From positions 186,001 to 250,000 of the forward strand of contig OZ240674.1 in the NCBI GenBank assembly GCA_965198795.1: a stretch of DNA of 64,000 nucleotides, in the 5' to 3' direction. The notes below the pieces were generated by a model, which was given only the letters and a program-made list of their open reading frames with translations, searched no databases and was not told the DNA's origin. Shown here piece after piece: positions 27,866-35,989 of the stretch; within the stretch, counting starts at the first letter, position 1; the number at the start of each line of letters is the position of its first letter. The stretch comes from G965198795 sp965198795. GTDB lineage: Bacteria > Pseudomonadota > Alphaproteobacteria > Rhodospirillales > Casp-alpha2. A program made the translations under genes and the position numbers.

Positions 27866-28717
27866 TTAGCCGCCGCTGGGAACGCCCGGAGCGTTCAACG
27901 CCCAGTCATAGGCGTCGCCATCGTAACCGGCGCGTGACTCCAACCTCATCTTCAATTCTGGCTTGGCGTATTGTTTCAAATGTTCGATAACGCCTTGTTC
28001 CGTATCGCCGAAATCTTCCCGGAACCAATCGTAGATGCTGGAGACGATCAGCTTGCCGCCGTCGAAGGCGACGCCGCGGGGATGGTTGACGTAATCTATC
28101 GCGCCCTGGTTCATCAGCGCGCCGGCGTTTGCCGCCGTGAAGGCTTCCGCAGCCAGGTTCGGGCAGCCATAAGACGCACAGTTCACCGCGTAGTGAACGC
28201 GCGGGTCTTTCCATATGGGACGCAGAATGCGATGTTCGATGTCATCCAGGGAAAGTTCCTCACCCTCGACCGTGACCAGCTTCGCGCCCCAGGGGCCTTG
28301 GGAGAAAAAGCCCGGTGAAATGGAAATATCCAGGATCGACTGGACGGGGTAGTGGTCGAGGATCACCTTGATGGTGAGCGCGTTATAGAAATTGATCCAA
28401 TAAGCCTGTTGCTCGCTGCGGTTCAGGCCGCCGACCGCCGTTCCCTCCAACAGCTTCACGTAGTCATCAAGAGCCGTTTTGTCTTCCGCGCCGACGCCGC
28501 CGTAGTCGATACGCGCGACGCCATCGCCGGAATCGACGCGATAGGTCTTCAGAAACGCCGTCCAGGCTCCGTGGTCGATCATCGCCGTCGAGAGAGGATC
28601 GTGCTTCAGCCAACGCGCCCAAAGCTCCGCTTTGGGCGCGGCGAGGGCGTCGCCGGACCAATTGGCGCCGGCAAAAAAACCGAAGACGAGAAAAACGCGG
28701 GCGAACCTGAACAACAT
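27866..28717 (-). CDS. DUF547 domain protein, exported
   Basis: The product is 283 residues from ATG 28717, preceded by GGAGGCG; an upstream in-frame start at 28750 would only lengthen the signal region. A signal peptide (LFRFARVFLVFGFFAGANW...ALAA) precedes the DUF547 domain. Signatures are QQAYWINFYNALTIKVILDHYP, ISPGFFSQGPW, LSLDDIEHRILRP and HYAVNCASYGCPNL. The conserved Cys and His residues have led to suggestions of a protease-like fold, but the activity is unknown. It is monocistronic and flanked by repeats on both sides. Confidence 0.88.
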   Translation of the reverse strand: MLFRFARVFLVFGFFAGANWSGDALAAPKAELWARWLKHDPLSTAMIDHGAWTAFLKTYRVDSGDGVARIDYGGVGAEDKTALDDYVKLLEGTAVGGLNRSEQQAYWINFYNALTIKVILDHYPVQSILDISISPGFFSQGPWGAKLVTVEGEELSLDDIEHRILRPIWKDPRVHYAVNCASYGCPNLAAEAFTAANAGALMNQGAIDYVNHPRGVAFDGGKLIVSSIYDWFREDFGDTEQGVIEHLKQYAKPELKMRLESRAGYDGDAYDWALNAPGVPSGG

Positions 28718-28815
28718 CAGCGGCGCCTCCAAACAGGGGATACGGGTCAATCCGGAAACCAGGGCGTTATGACATTAGGTGGCGTCGATTCATGGGTTTC
28801 CAAGAGGTTTGATCC

Positions 28816-28841
28816 GTCATCCCCGCGCGGGCGGGAATGAC
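28816..28841. repeat. Dispersed palindromic repeat copy
   Basis: GTCATCCCCGCGCGGGCGGGAATGAC has near-perfect arms (GTCAT...ATGAC, CCCGC...GCGGG). It is in the 738-base spacer between the DUF547 gene and guaA, which otherwise holds only transposase remnants. Confidence 0.75.
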
Positions 28842-29101
28842 GCTTCGGCTTCGTGCGGGGCCGTCATATAGACCCCTCCCATTCAGCGGAAACGATCAAA
28901 CGGTCTGGACCGTTGCGCAAACAAAAGAAAAGGCCATGCCTAGGCGATCGATTGGTTTTGGTCATACGGCCATGGCGTGAAGTGAAAACAAATGCGCCAA
29001 ATATGCAAAGCGCACGCGTGTTTCCGGGAAGAAAACCCGCGCGGCCGCGCGTTGTTTCGCCGCCGGTTCGGTAGCCCTGCGAACGGCCTTGCGAACGGCT
29101 G

Positions 29102-29209
29102 AGCCGGCCGGGCGCCGCGCGCGGCGGCGTAAATCGCGTCCGTCAGCGTGTCCGTTTCGGCGCTTTGACCGGCCAGTTCCATTAGCATCCGGGCAAAGAC
29201 GCCTTTCAT
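29102..29209 (-). pseudogene. IS5-family transposase remnant
   Basis: A 36-codon stretch reads MKGVFARMLMELAGQSAETD and continues TLTDAIYAAARGA. This resembles the IS5-group block GVFARMMEGLA...TDTLMIDATYLKAHRTA that surrounds the first catalytic aspartate. Similarity stops at both ends and there is no complete transposase or terminal inverted repeat. I regard it as a decayed fragment. The reading is by eye. Confidence 0.55.
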
Positions 29210-29276
29210 GGCGGTTTGACGGTGGTTTAATGGTGGTTCAGGGGAACGGATTTTCCCGGCCCGCGAGGCGGCGCGG

Positions 29277-29369
29277 CCCTTGTGCGGCGCGGTGGAAGTG
29301 GACGAGAGCTTCTTCGCCGTCCGGCGCGCCTCCGATAAAGCTGGCGCCCTGCTGGGCCGCCCCGGAGTT
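29277..29369 (+). pseudogene. Possible IS1595-family transposase remnant
   Basis: About 31 codons read PLCGAVEVDESFFAVRR and continue ASDKAGALLGRPGV. This resembles the IS1595 catalytic block LSGVVEVDESYFGARR...KRGRGAAGK. It lies 68 bases from the IS5-like remnant, in opposite orientation. The match is short and a chance resemblance cannot be excluded. Confidence 0.4.
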
Positions 29370-29455
29370 AGGCCGCCCTGGAAAAACCCTCTCCGCTAGG
29401 CGTGACCCATAGTATTTTTGTAATAATCCATAAAAGCGGGTTGATGGCTGGGGGC

Positions 29456-31024
29456 CTACTCCCACTCGATCGTGCCGGGGGGTTTCGAGGTCACGTCGTA
29501 GACCACCCGGTTGACGCCTGGGACCTCGTTGATGATCCGGTTCGCCGCGCGGCCCAGGAATTCGTGATCAAAAGGGAAGTAATCCGCCGTCATCCCGTCG
29601 GTGGAGGTGACGGCGCGGAGCGCGCAGACGTGATCGTAGGTGCGGGCGTCGCCCATGACGCCGACGGTCTGGACGGGCAGCAGCACGGCGAAGGCCTGCC
29701 AGATCGTGTCGTAAAGACCCGCGTTCCGGATTTCCTCTAGATAGATGGCGTCCGCCTTGCGCAGAACGTCGAGTTTCCCGCGCGTGACCGCGCCGGGCGT
29801 CCTGATGGCGAGGCCGGGGCCGGGGAAAGGGTGGCGCCCGACAAAGGCTTCGGGCAGCCCAAGCTCGCGGCCGAGGGCGCGGACCTCGTCCTTGAACAAC
29901 TCGCGCAGGGGCTCGACGAGCTTCATGTTCATGCGTTCCGGCAAGCCGCCGACATTGTGGTGCGATTTGATGGTGACGCTGGGGCCGCCGGTGAAGGAGA
30001 CGCTTTCGATCACGTCCGGATAGAGGGTGCCCTGCGCCAAAAATTCCGCGCCGCCAGCCTTCCCGGCTTCCTCCTCGAAGACGTCGATGAACAACTTGCC
30101 GATGATCTTGCGCTTGACTTCCGGATCGGCGACGCCTTCAAGCGCGTCCAGGAACAGGCCGGAGGCGTTCTTGTGGACAAGCGGGATGTTGTAGGCGTCC
30201 CGGAACAGGCCGACGACCTCGTCCGCCTCGTTCAGGCGCATCAGGCCGTGATCGACGAAGACGCAGGTCAATTGGTCGCCGACGGCCTCATGCAGCAGCA
30301 CGGCGGCGACGGATGAGTCGACGCCGCCCGAGAGCCCGCAGATGACCTTGCCGCCGCCCACCCGCGCGCGGACCTTGGCGATCATCTCATCCTTGAACGA
30401 CGCCATGGTCCAGCCGCCGCCGCAGCCGGCGATCCCGCGGGTGAAATTAGCGAGCAGCCGCGCGCCGTCCGGCGTGTGGACGACTTCCGGATGGAACTGC
30501 ACGCCGTACATCCGGCGGGCGTCGTCGGCGATGGCGGCGAAGGGCGAACCGCCGGACACGGCCACGGTCCGGAACCCGCTGGGGATGGCGTTGATCCTGT
30601 CGCCGTGACTCATCCAGACCGGATGCGTTTCGCCCTTGGTCCAGACCCCGTCGAAAAGGGCGCAGTCATCGGTGACCTCAACGAACGCGCGGCCGAACTC
30701 GCGGTGCTCGGACGCCTCGACATTACCGCCCATCTGGCCGCAAAGCGCCTGTTCGCCGTAACAGATTCCCAGCACGGGCAGCCCCATGCCGAACAGGGCG
30801 TCGGGCGCTCTGGGCGTCTCCGCCTGATGGAACGACGCCGGCCCCCCGGACAGGATCACGCCCTTGGGCGCGAAATCCCGGATGAAGGCCTCGTCCACCT
30901 GGTTGAAGGGGTGAATTTCGCAGTACGTTCCCAACTCCCGGACACGCCGCGCGATCAATTGGGTCACCTGGGACCCGAAGTCGATGATCAGGATTTTATC
31001 GGCGTGGGGGACGTCGTTCGTCAT
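29456..31024 (-). CDS. guaA: GMP synthase (glutamine-hydrolysing)
   Basis: The product is 522 residues. The glutaminase domain has GVILSGGPASF, the nucleophile cysteine in LGICYGEQAL, and VQFHPEVVHTPDG. The ATP-pyrophosphatase domain has the PP-loop CGLSGGVDSSVAA, and the dimerisation domain ends VTSKPPGTIEWE. It converts XMP to GMP using glutamine and ATP. It is monocistronic and divergent from the exported repeat protein; 246 bases separate its 3' end from the IS5-like remnant. Confidence 0.98.
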   Translation of the reverse strand: MTNDVPHADKILIIDFGSQVTQLIARRVRELGTYCEIHPFNQVDEAFIRDFAPKGVILSGGPASFHQAETPRAPDALFGMGLPVLGICYGEQALCGQMGGNVEASEHREFGRAFVEVTDDCALFDGVWTKGETHPVWMSHGDRINAIPSGFRTVAVSGGSPFAAIADDARRMYGVQFHPEVVHTPDGARLLANFTRGIAGCGGGWTMASFKDEMIAKVRARVGGGKVICGLSGGVDSSVAAVLLHEAVGDQLTCVFVDHGLMRLNEADEVVGLFRDAYNIPLVHKNASGLFLDALEGVADPEVKRKIIGKLFIDVFEEEAGKAGGAEFLAQGTLYPDVIESVSFTGGPSVTIKSHHNVGGLPERMNMKLVEPLRELFKDEVRALGRELGLPEAFVGRHPFPGPGLAIRTPGAVTRGKLDVLRKADAIYLEEIRNAGLYDTIWQAFAVLLPVQTVGVMGDARTYDHVCALRAVTSTDGMTADYFPFDHEFLGRAANRIINEVPGVNRVVYDVTSKPPGTIEWE

Positions 31025-31083
31025 GGCCCGGTTTTTAGGCCACGTCCGCCGGTTATGGAAGCGCTAATACCAGGGGCGTGGTC

Positions 31084-31097
31084 ATCCGTTAACGGAT
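31084..31097. promoter_or_regulatory. Perfect 14-bp palindrome between divergent genes
   Basis: ATCCGTTAACGGAT is perfectly self-complementary and lies in the 91-base spacer between guaA and the gene at 31116. Its position suits an operator for a dimeric regulator. No known consensus is recognised. Confidence 0.4.
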
Positions 31098-31115
31098 AAG
31101 ACACCGAATCTGGGT

Positions 31116-31937
31116 ATGAGTCAAAAAAGCCTGATCTCGCGGCGAAGGATGGTCCGTATGAACCGGTTGAACGTCTTTATAGGGGCCGTGGTTTCCCTGG
31201 TTGTGGTTTCCCTAATTGTGGTTTCTCTGGCCGCCCTTTCGGCCGGCGCGGTTATGGCGCAAACACGCGACGGTCCGTCTCCGGCGCCCGAGCGCGTGGA
31301 CCGAACCCAGGGAACCCCGGTTATCAACCGCTTAAACGGAAGCGCCGTTAATCACGGCCCCGGCGTGATTAACCGAACGCCCGGCGTGATCAACCGCGGA
31401 ACAGCAGTGAACCGGAATCCATCCGTGGTGAACCGGAGCGTCCATGACGGAACAGAGGCCGGGCGGCTCCGGATTTCCAGGCGGGGTTGCGCTCATCTGG
31501 TCCGCCATTATCCGGCCGCCGGCGTGGATCTGGGAGGCGATTTCACCATCTCTGTTCCGGAGGTGTACCAGTTTGACGTCACGAAGGACTTGCAGGCCTA
31601 TCTGGACGGTCCCGAAGAAACGCTGGAAGCGGAGAGGTTGACGGCGCTGGCGGCGGCCGGGAGCGCCGGTCATGGCGGAACCGTGTCCTCCGGCGCCCCG
31701 GCGAGCACGGCGGCCGACGCCCTTGCCCTGCGCGCCATTGAGACCGTTCGGAAAAGCCCCGGCGCGGAACTCAACGCGGGCACGGTCCGGTTCAACCCGA
31801 AGACCGGTCATCTAACGTTCAACGGCCGGCCCCTGACCAACCCGCTGGAACACGCGTTATCCGTCAAATGCCGGGAAGTGATCAAGCCGGAAAACCGGGG
31901 GGCGGACCTGGAAACCCCGCATCCGGGCTTGCGCTAG
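31116..31937 (+). CDS. Exported hypothetical protein with N-terminal Asn-Arg repeats
   Basis: The product is 273 residues from ATG 31116; the ATG at 31158 (MNRLNVFIGAVVSLVV) gives a more usual signal peptide and may be the true start. The signal peptide contains three VVSL copies (VVSLVVVSLIVVSL) and ends ALSAGAVMAQ. A low-complexity region has NR-ending repeats (GVINRTPGVINRGTAVNR, SVVNR). The C-terminal region has FDVTKDLQAYLDG, KTGHLTFNGRPLTNPLEH and paired cysteines. I do not recognise the family. It is exported to the periplasm and divergent from guaA. Confidence 0.65.
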   Translation: MSQKSLISRRRMVRMNRLNVFIGAVVSLVVVSLIVVSLAALSAGAVMAQTRDGPSPAPERVDRTQGTPVINRLNGSAVNHGPGVINRTPGVINRGTAVNRNPSVVNRSVHDGTEAGRLRISRRGCAHLVRHYPAAGVDLGGDFTISVPEVYQFDVTKDLQAYLDGPEETLEAERLTALAAAGSAGHGGTVSSGAPASTAADALALRAIETVRKSPGAELNAGTVRFNPKTGHLTFNGRPLTNPLEHALSVKCREVIKPENRGADLETPHPGLR

Positions 31938-32023
31938 TTCGACTGGCTTTCATCCGCCGCCCGTCTTCCCGCCCCCGTCTCCTCGCGCGGCGTTCGACAA
32001 GGCGGGATCGAAACGGCGTGCCC

Positions 32024-32049
32024 GTCATTTCCGCCCTCGCGGGAATGAC
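32024..32049. repeat. Dispersed palindromic repeat copy
   Basis: GTCATTTCCGCCCTCGCGGGAATGAC is another copy of the GTCAT...ATGAC element. It sits in the spacer between the exported protein and the convergent YHS-domain gene and may also act as a weak bidirectional terminator. Confidence 0.7.
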
Positions 32050-32061
32050 GCCCTGGTGGGT

Positions 32062-32547
32062 CTAGTTGGTCAGAAGCTGTTTTTTCAAGCGCGGCCAGTT
32101 TTTATGGCCCGAGACGATATGTTCGTCCTGGTTTGCCCGCCAGCGGGCGTTAACGCTTGTCGAGTAGTTGAGATAGAGCTTGCCGTTCACGATGGCCCAG
32201 GCTTCCGGAACGGTCGAGGCGGTATAGCCCTTCGACGCCGCGAAGGCGCAGTGACCGCCGAACTGAGGCGCGTATTTTTCCGGGTTGGCCGCGAACAAAT
32301 CGCGGTTTTTCGCCGAACCGAACGCCCAGGTCGTTCCACCCCACATGTGAGTAAATCTTGAATCGCCCTTCACCGGCCTGCCTTCGGTGAAATAGGCCAC
32401 GACATCAGCGCCGTCGACGGCGAACTTTGTGTCGCCGTCATAGAAGTAAGTCTTGGCCGCCGCCGGCGCCGCCGTCATCACGATAAGGGCCGCGGCGAGA
32501 AAACCGGGCAGACCCGGCGACACGGCGCGATGAAACAAGGACCGCAT
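32062..32547 (-). CDS. Exported YHS-domain protein
   Basis: The product is 161 residues from ATG 32547, preceded by GGGAG; the longer open frame to 32751 lacks a signal sequence. A signal peptide (LAAALIVMTAAPAAA) precedes a YHS domain. Domain features are KFAVDGADVVAYFTEG, GTTWAFGSAKNRDLFAANPEKYAPQFGGHCAFA and GKLYLNYS. YHS domains bind metal or act as small sensor or carrier modules; the exported single-domain form is common in alphaproteobacteria and uncharacterised. It is monocistronic. Confidence 0.88.
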   Translation of the reverse strand: MRSLFHRAVSPGLPGFLAAALIVMTAAPAAAKTYFYDGDTKFAVDGADVVAYFTEGRPVKGDSRFTHMWGGTTWAFGSAKNRDLFAANPEKYAPQFGGHCAFAASKGYTASTVPEAWAIVNGKLYLNYSTSVNARWRANQDEHIVSGHKNWPRLKKQLLTN

Positions 32548-32789
32548 GGTTTGCTCCCTGGGTTGAATGGTTTTCGAAAGAGAAAGGGTAAGCTTCCGCC
32601 CGCACGGACGCCAACCGGTTCCGGGTAAAAAAACCGTGAGGACGCGGAGTTCGCAACTGCCGGTCTTAAAGAGCCGTGACGGGCGGAAAAGCTGGCCTCT
32701 TGTCACTGAGGCGCGATAAACCGCCACGGGATATGAAAAGAGGCGGTTCAATCCAAGGCGCCGCCGGAATCGAGGACGCCCGGATTTGT

Positions 32790-32863
32790 TGGAGCGGGTA
32801 GCGAGAATCGAACTCGCGCGTTCAGCTTGGGAAGCTGACAGGCTGCCACTACATCATACCCGC
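32790..32863 (-). tRNA. tRNA-Gly (anticodon CCC)
   Basis: This is a complete 74-nt tRNA with encoded CCA. The acceptor GCGGGTA pairs perfectly with TACCCGC. The anticodon stem TCAGC/GCTGA encloses loop TTCCCAA with anticodon CCC, and the T arm is GAGTTCGATTCTC. It reads GGG codons. Confidence 0.95.
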
Positions 32864-33098
32864 GGGGCATGGAACTGTCCTAAGGCGTTCGCCGGCCTCC
32901 GGCAAGCGTCTAATCATACCCGCCCCTCGCGCGAACGCACAATCGGCTCGCCATCGCGCCACTGTGTTGTTATAACACCGACTGGTAACAATCTTATGTT
33001 TTGTCTGGATCAAGCGGATCGATTACCACCTTCGTGGCGTCTATTAAGACGCTGATTTCCCCCTTCATCGAGTTGAACAACGTCAAGGTTTTCGGTCC

Positions 33099-34061
33099 AT
33101 GGGAACGTCCGCCGCGCTGATACAGGCAGCACCGCCGCCGCTGAAATTTCAGAACCCCGATTTTACCTTGACGGGCAAACCGCGCGCCGAAGTGGCGTTG
33201 ACGGAATTAAAAACCCTGTTCATCAACACAGGCTCGCTCTGCAATATCGAATGCGCCGGCTGCTACATGGAAAGCGGCCCCAAGAACGACCGATTGGCCT
33301 ACATCACGGCTGCGGAGGTCCGCGCATACCTGGACGAGATCGCCCGGGACGGCTGGCCTGTCGAGGAAATCGGCTTCACCGGCGGCGAACCGTTTATGAA
33401 CCCCGACATGATCGAGATGCTGGACGACGCGCTGGCGCGCGGTTTTAGGGCGCTGGTTCTGACCAACGCGATGAAGCCGCTTTGGAACAAACGGGAAAAG
33501 CTTCTCAACATCGTCGAACGCCACGGCGAAGCGCTGACGGTCCGGGTTTCCGTCGATCACTATTCCCGGAAAAAACACGAGGATATTCGAGGCGAAAACA
33601 CCTGGGATTCGATGATCCGGTGTGTGCGCTGGCTGGCCGGGAACAAGGTTTCCCTGGCCATCGCCGGACGCACTCTTTGGGGTGAGAGCGAGGCGGCGGG
33701 CCGCGCGGGCTACCGCGCCTTGTTCGAGGCCGAGAACATTCCGGTCGATTCCGAGAATCCGCAAAGCTTGGTCCTGTTTCCGGAAATGGACGCCGCCAAG
33801 GACGCGCCCGAAATCAGCGCCGAGTGCTGGGATATCTTGGATGTCCGGCCTTCGAGCGTCATGTGCGCGTCAAGCCGCATGGTGGTGAAACGCAAAGGCG
33901 CCAGCAAACCGGTCGTGCTGCCCTGTACGCTGTTGCCGTACGGCGGGGAATTCGAAATGGGAGAACGCCTGGCGGACGCGAGAGACGCCGTGAAGCTTAA
34001 TCATCATCATTGCGCGACGTTTTGCGTGCTGGGCGGCGCAAGCTGCAACCCCGGCGGCTGA
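33099..34061 (+). CDS. Radical SAM protein with C-terminal cysteine-rich domain
   Basis: The product is 320 residues, preceded by AAGG. The radical SAM cluster motif is C48-x3-C52-x2-C55 (LCNIECAGCY), with GGEP at 95-98 and a TIM-barrel-like core to about residue 220. The C-terminal part has further cysteines (SSVMCASSR, VVLPCTLLPYGGEFEMG, HHHCATFCVLGGASC), arranged like a SPASM/twitch auxiliary Fe-S domain. Such proteins often modify peptides or make cofactors. It is followed 32 bases later by an atypical phosphoesterase gene. No precursor-peptide gene was found next to it. The substrate is unknown. Confidence 0.85.
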   Translation: MGTSAALIQAAPPPLKFQNPDFTLTGKPRAEVALTELKTLFINTGSLCNIECAGCYMESGPKNDRLAYITAAEVRAYLDEIARDGWPVEEIGFTGGEPFMNPDMIEMLDDALARGFRALVLTNAMKPLWNKREKLLNIVERHGEALTVRVSVDHYSRKKHEDIRGENTWDSMIRCVRWLAGNKVSLAIAGRTLWGESEAAGRAGYRALFEAENIPVDSENPQSLVLFPEMDAAKDAPEISAECWDILDVRPSSVMCASSRMVVKRKGASKPVVLPCTLLPYGGEFEMGERLADARDAVKLNHHHCATFCVLGGASCNPGG

Positions 34062-34093
34062 TTCTTTGGACGAAACAACGGAAGACGGCACTC

Positions 34094-34963
34094 GTGACGC
34101 TCCATTCTGAAGACCTCGGCGCCTTGACTGGCCCCGTCCTGCTGTTCGGCGGTCCATACTCCAACCTTGAATCGACGAAAGCCCTGATCAAAGAGGCCAA
34201 ACGCCGCGACATCCCGCCCGGGCGCGTGATCTGCACCGGCGACGTCGTCGCTTATTGCGCCGATCCGCTGGCCACGGTCGAGGCCATCCGGGACTTCGGC
34301 TGTCACGTCGTGATGGGCAACTGCGAGGAAAGCCTGGGCCTGGGCGGAGCCGACTGCGGCTGCGGGTTCGAGAAAGGCGGCGCTTGCGACCTGCTGGCCG
34401 TCAAATGGTACGCCCACGCCGACGCGCGAATGACCGACGACGCGCGCGAATGGATGCGCGCCCGCCCACATCCGCTGACTTTCACGCTGGCCGGTTTCAA
34501 GCTCGCCGCAGTTCATGGGCACGCGCGGGACATCTCGGAATGGATTTTCGCCTCGACGCCCGAGAGCGAAAAACGCGTGGCGCTGGATCAACTGGACGCC
34601 GACGGCGTCATCGCCGGGCACTCCGGCCTGCCGTTTACTCAAGTGCTGGACGATGGCCGCCTCTGGCACAATCCGGGCGTCATCGGCATGCCGGCCAACG
34701 ACGGCACGCCGCGTGTTTGGTATTCGGTCCTTGAGCCCATGGGCGGCGCCCTGCGAATCACCCATCACGCGCTGGCGTATGATCACCGGACGGCGATTGA
34801 CAAGATGGCGGCGGAAGGGTTGCCCGACGCCTACGTCAAAACAATGGCGGACGGGCTTTGGCCGAACCTTGACGTTCTGCCGACGGCGGAAAGCGAGGCG
34901 ACGGGCGAGGCGCTCGACTTCGAACCGGTCCTGTGGCGGCGTCCGCGCCGGGATGCGGCGTGA
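34094..34963 (+). CDS. Atypical metallophosphoesterase (YfcE-like fold, altered metal motifs)
   Basis: The product is 289 residues from GTG 34094, preceded by GGAAG; the upstream extension overlaps the radical SAM gene and has no similarity. The calcineurin-like layout is visible but altered. The usual GDxHGN reads GGPYSNLES, GDxxxYGPxP is kept as TGDVVAYCADP, GNHD reads GNCEE, VHG is kept, and GHTHxP reads GHSGLP. An extra cysteine cluster, DCGCGFEKGGACD, follows the second motif. I recall the GGPYSN form as recurring in alphaproteobacteria, so it may be a distinct subfamily. Its metal content and substrate are unknown. Confidence 0.75.
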   Translation: MTLHSEDLGALTGPVLLFGGPYSNLESTKALIKEAKRRDIPPGRVICTGDVVAYCADPLATVEAIRDFGCHVVMGNCEESLGLGGADCGCGFEKGGACDLLAVKWYAHADARMTDDAREWMRARPHPLTFTLAGFKLAAVHGHARDISEWIFASTPESEKRVALDQLDADGVIAGHSGLPFTQVLDDGRLWHNPGVIGMPANDGTPRVWYSVLEPMGGALRITHHALAYDHRTAIDKMAAEGLPDAYVKTMADGLWPNLDVLPTAESEATGEALDFEPVLWRRPRRDAA

Positions 34964-35035
34964 CCTTGGCGCGGGCGACTATCCCGCTGGAAGATACCGC
35001 TTGATATATGGTAAACTTCCAGTAGAGGAGCCGTG

Positions 35036-35218
35036 ATGAGCAAAAATACGGGAAAAATCAGTCGACTCGGCGCGGTCAAAGACAGAGTGCAACTTCAAAA
35101 CCCGGTAACGAAGCGATGGGTTAAGCTTGACACCAAAACGGGACGCGTTGTGGATCATAAAAAATCCGAGGGTCCCTACAAAGGCGTTCTGCTATACGAA
35201 GACGTTCGGAACCAGTAA
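35036..35218 (+). CDS. Small basic conserved protein, first gene of a two-gene cassette
   Basis: The product is 60 residues and strongly basic, with a good AGAGGAG ribosome site before ATG 35036. The core LGAVKDRVQLQNPVTKRW and KLDTKTGRVVDHKK resembles a widespread family of about 60-residue hypothetical proteins. No function is known to me. The next gene starts 3 bases after its stop codon, so the two are very likely co-translated. The cassette is visibly poorer in GC than neighbouring genes, which suggests horizontal transfer. Confidence 0.72.
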   Translation: MSKNTGKISRLGAVKDRVQLQNPVTKRWVKLDTKTGRVVDHKKSEGPYKGVLLYEDVRNQ

Positions 35219-35221
35219 GAC

Positions 35222-35965
35222 GTGGCGCTCATATTTTCTCCGCTGGGAGAAGATGTTCTATCCGCGCCTCCGTCCCGTTTAATTCCCAAGTCATCTTTCG
35301 TCATGCGCCAACTCGGGAACCCGCCCAAGTTGGATGTGCGCATATTTCAAATAGTTAAGCGAATATACATCAAAAACGGGATCGGCGTATACGACGCAAG
35401 TTCATCGACGTCGGGCAAGGATTATCTCGAACGTATCATCGGTTTTATCAGGGGCACAGTTTTTACGACCGCGATTTTCACTGAAAACACACGCCAGACC
35501 GTCCTTGCGAACATTGCGCTTGAACTCGGCTTCGCCGCCTTGTTCGGCAAACCTCTCGTCATCGTGAAATCAAAAGACGCAAAGGCTCCGTCGGATTTAA
35601 CCCGCACGGATTGGATTGAATTCGACCCGGACGCCCAGGACGAATTTGAAGATAAACTTGGACTCGCGATCAATGAGATGAATGATCTTGCGAGTCATCT
35701 GGTTCAAATGTTTAAGGTTTCCGAAAAAGCCCCGCGAATGGATTGCGCTCATGCGTTCGAATTGGTCCGGAAAGCGTTTCTTTTGAACGGAGCGGCCGAC
35801 AATATCAATCACGCCGAACTGATTCTGAAACGGTTGAGGCAATCACCTAAACCTGAGGATATCGATGACCTTCACAGGCTTGGGAACGAAATCTCTCTGT
35901 TTGTGAAAAAAGCGCGCAAGTCCATTACAGAATTAGAGTCTCCCAAATCGACGATGCGCCGATAG
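35222..35965 (+). CDS. TIR/nucleoside-deoxyribosyltransferase-like predicted nucleotide hydrolase
   Basis: The product is 247 residues from GTG 35222. Residues 25-115 follow the Rossmann-like pattern of TIR and nucleoside 2-deoxyribosyltransferase domains. A first strand SSFVMRQLG is followed by KNGIGVYDASS, a helix YLERIIGFIRGTVFTTAIF, then NIALELGFAALFGKPLVIV. E101 (ALELGFA) falls where the catalytic glutamate lies in those folds. The remaining ~110 residues are helical and charged. The family could cleave NAD or nucleosides, as in anti-phage TIR effectors. No defence gene is directly adjacent, and assignment is by motif only. Confidence 0.6.
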   Translation: MALIFSPLGEDVLSAPPSRLIPKSSFVMRQLGNPPKLDVRIFQIVKRIYIKNGIGVYDASSSTSGKDYLERIIGFIRGTVFTTAIFTENTRQTVLANIALELGFAALFGKPLVIVKSKDAKAPSDLTRTDWIEFDPDAQDEFEDKLGLAINEMNDLASHLVQMFKVSEKAPRMDCAHAFELVRKAFLLNGAADNINHAELILKRLRQSPKPEDIDDLHRLGNEISLFVKKARKSITELESPKSTMRR

Positions 35966-35989
35966 CGATCACGTCGGTAAACTGTGTAA

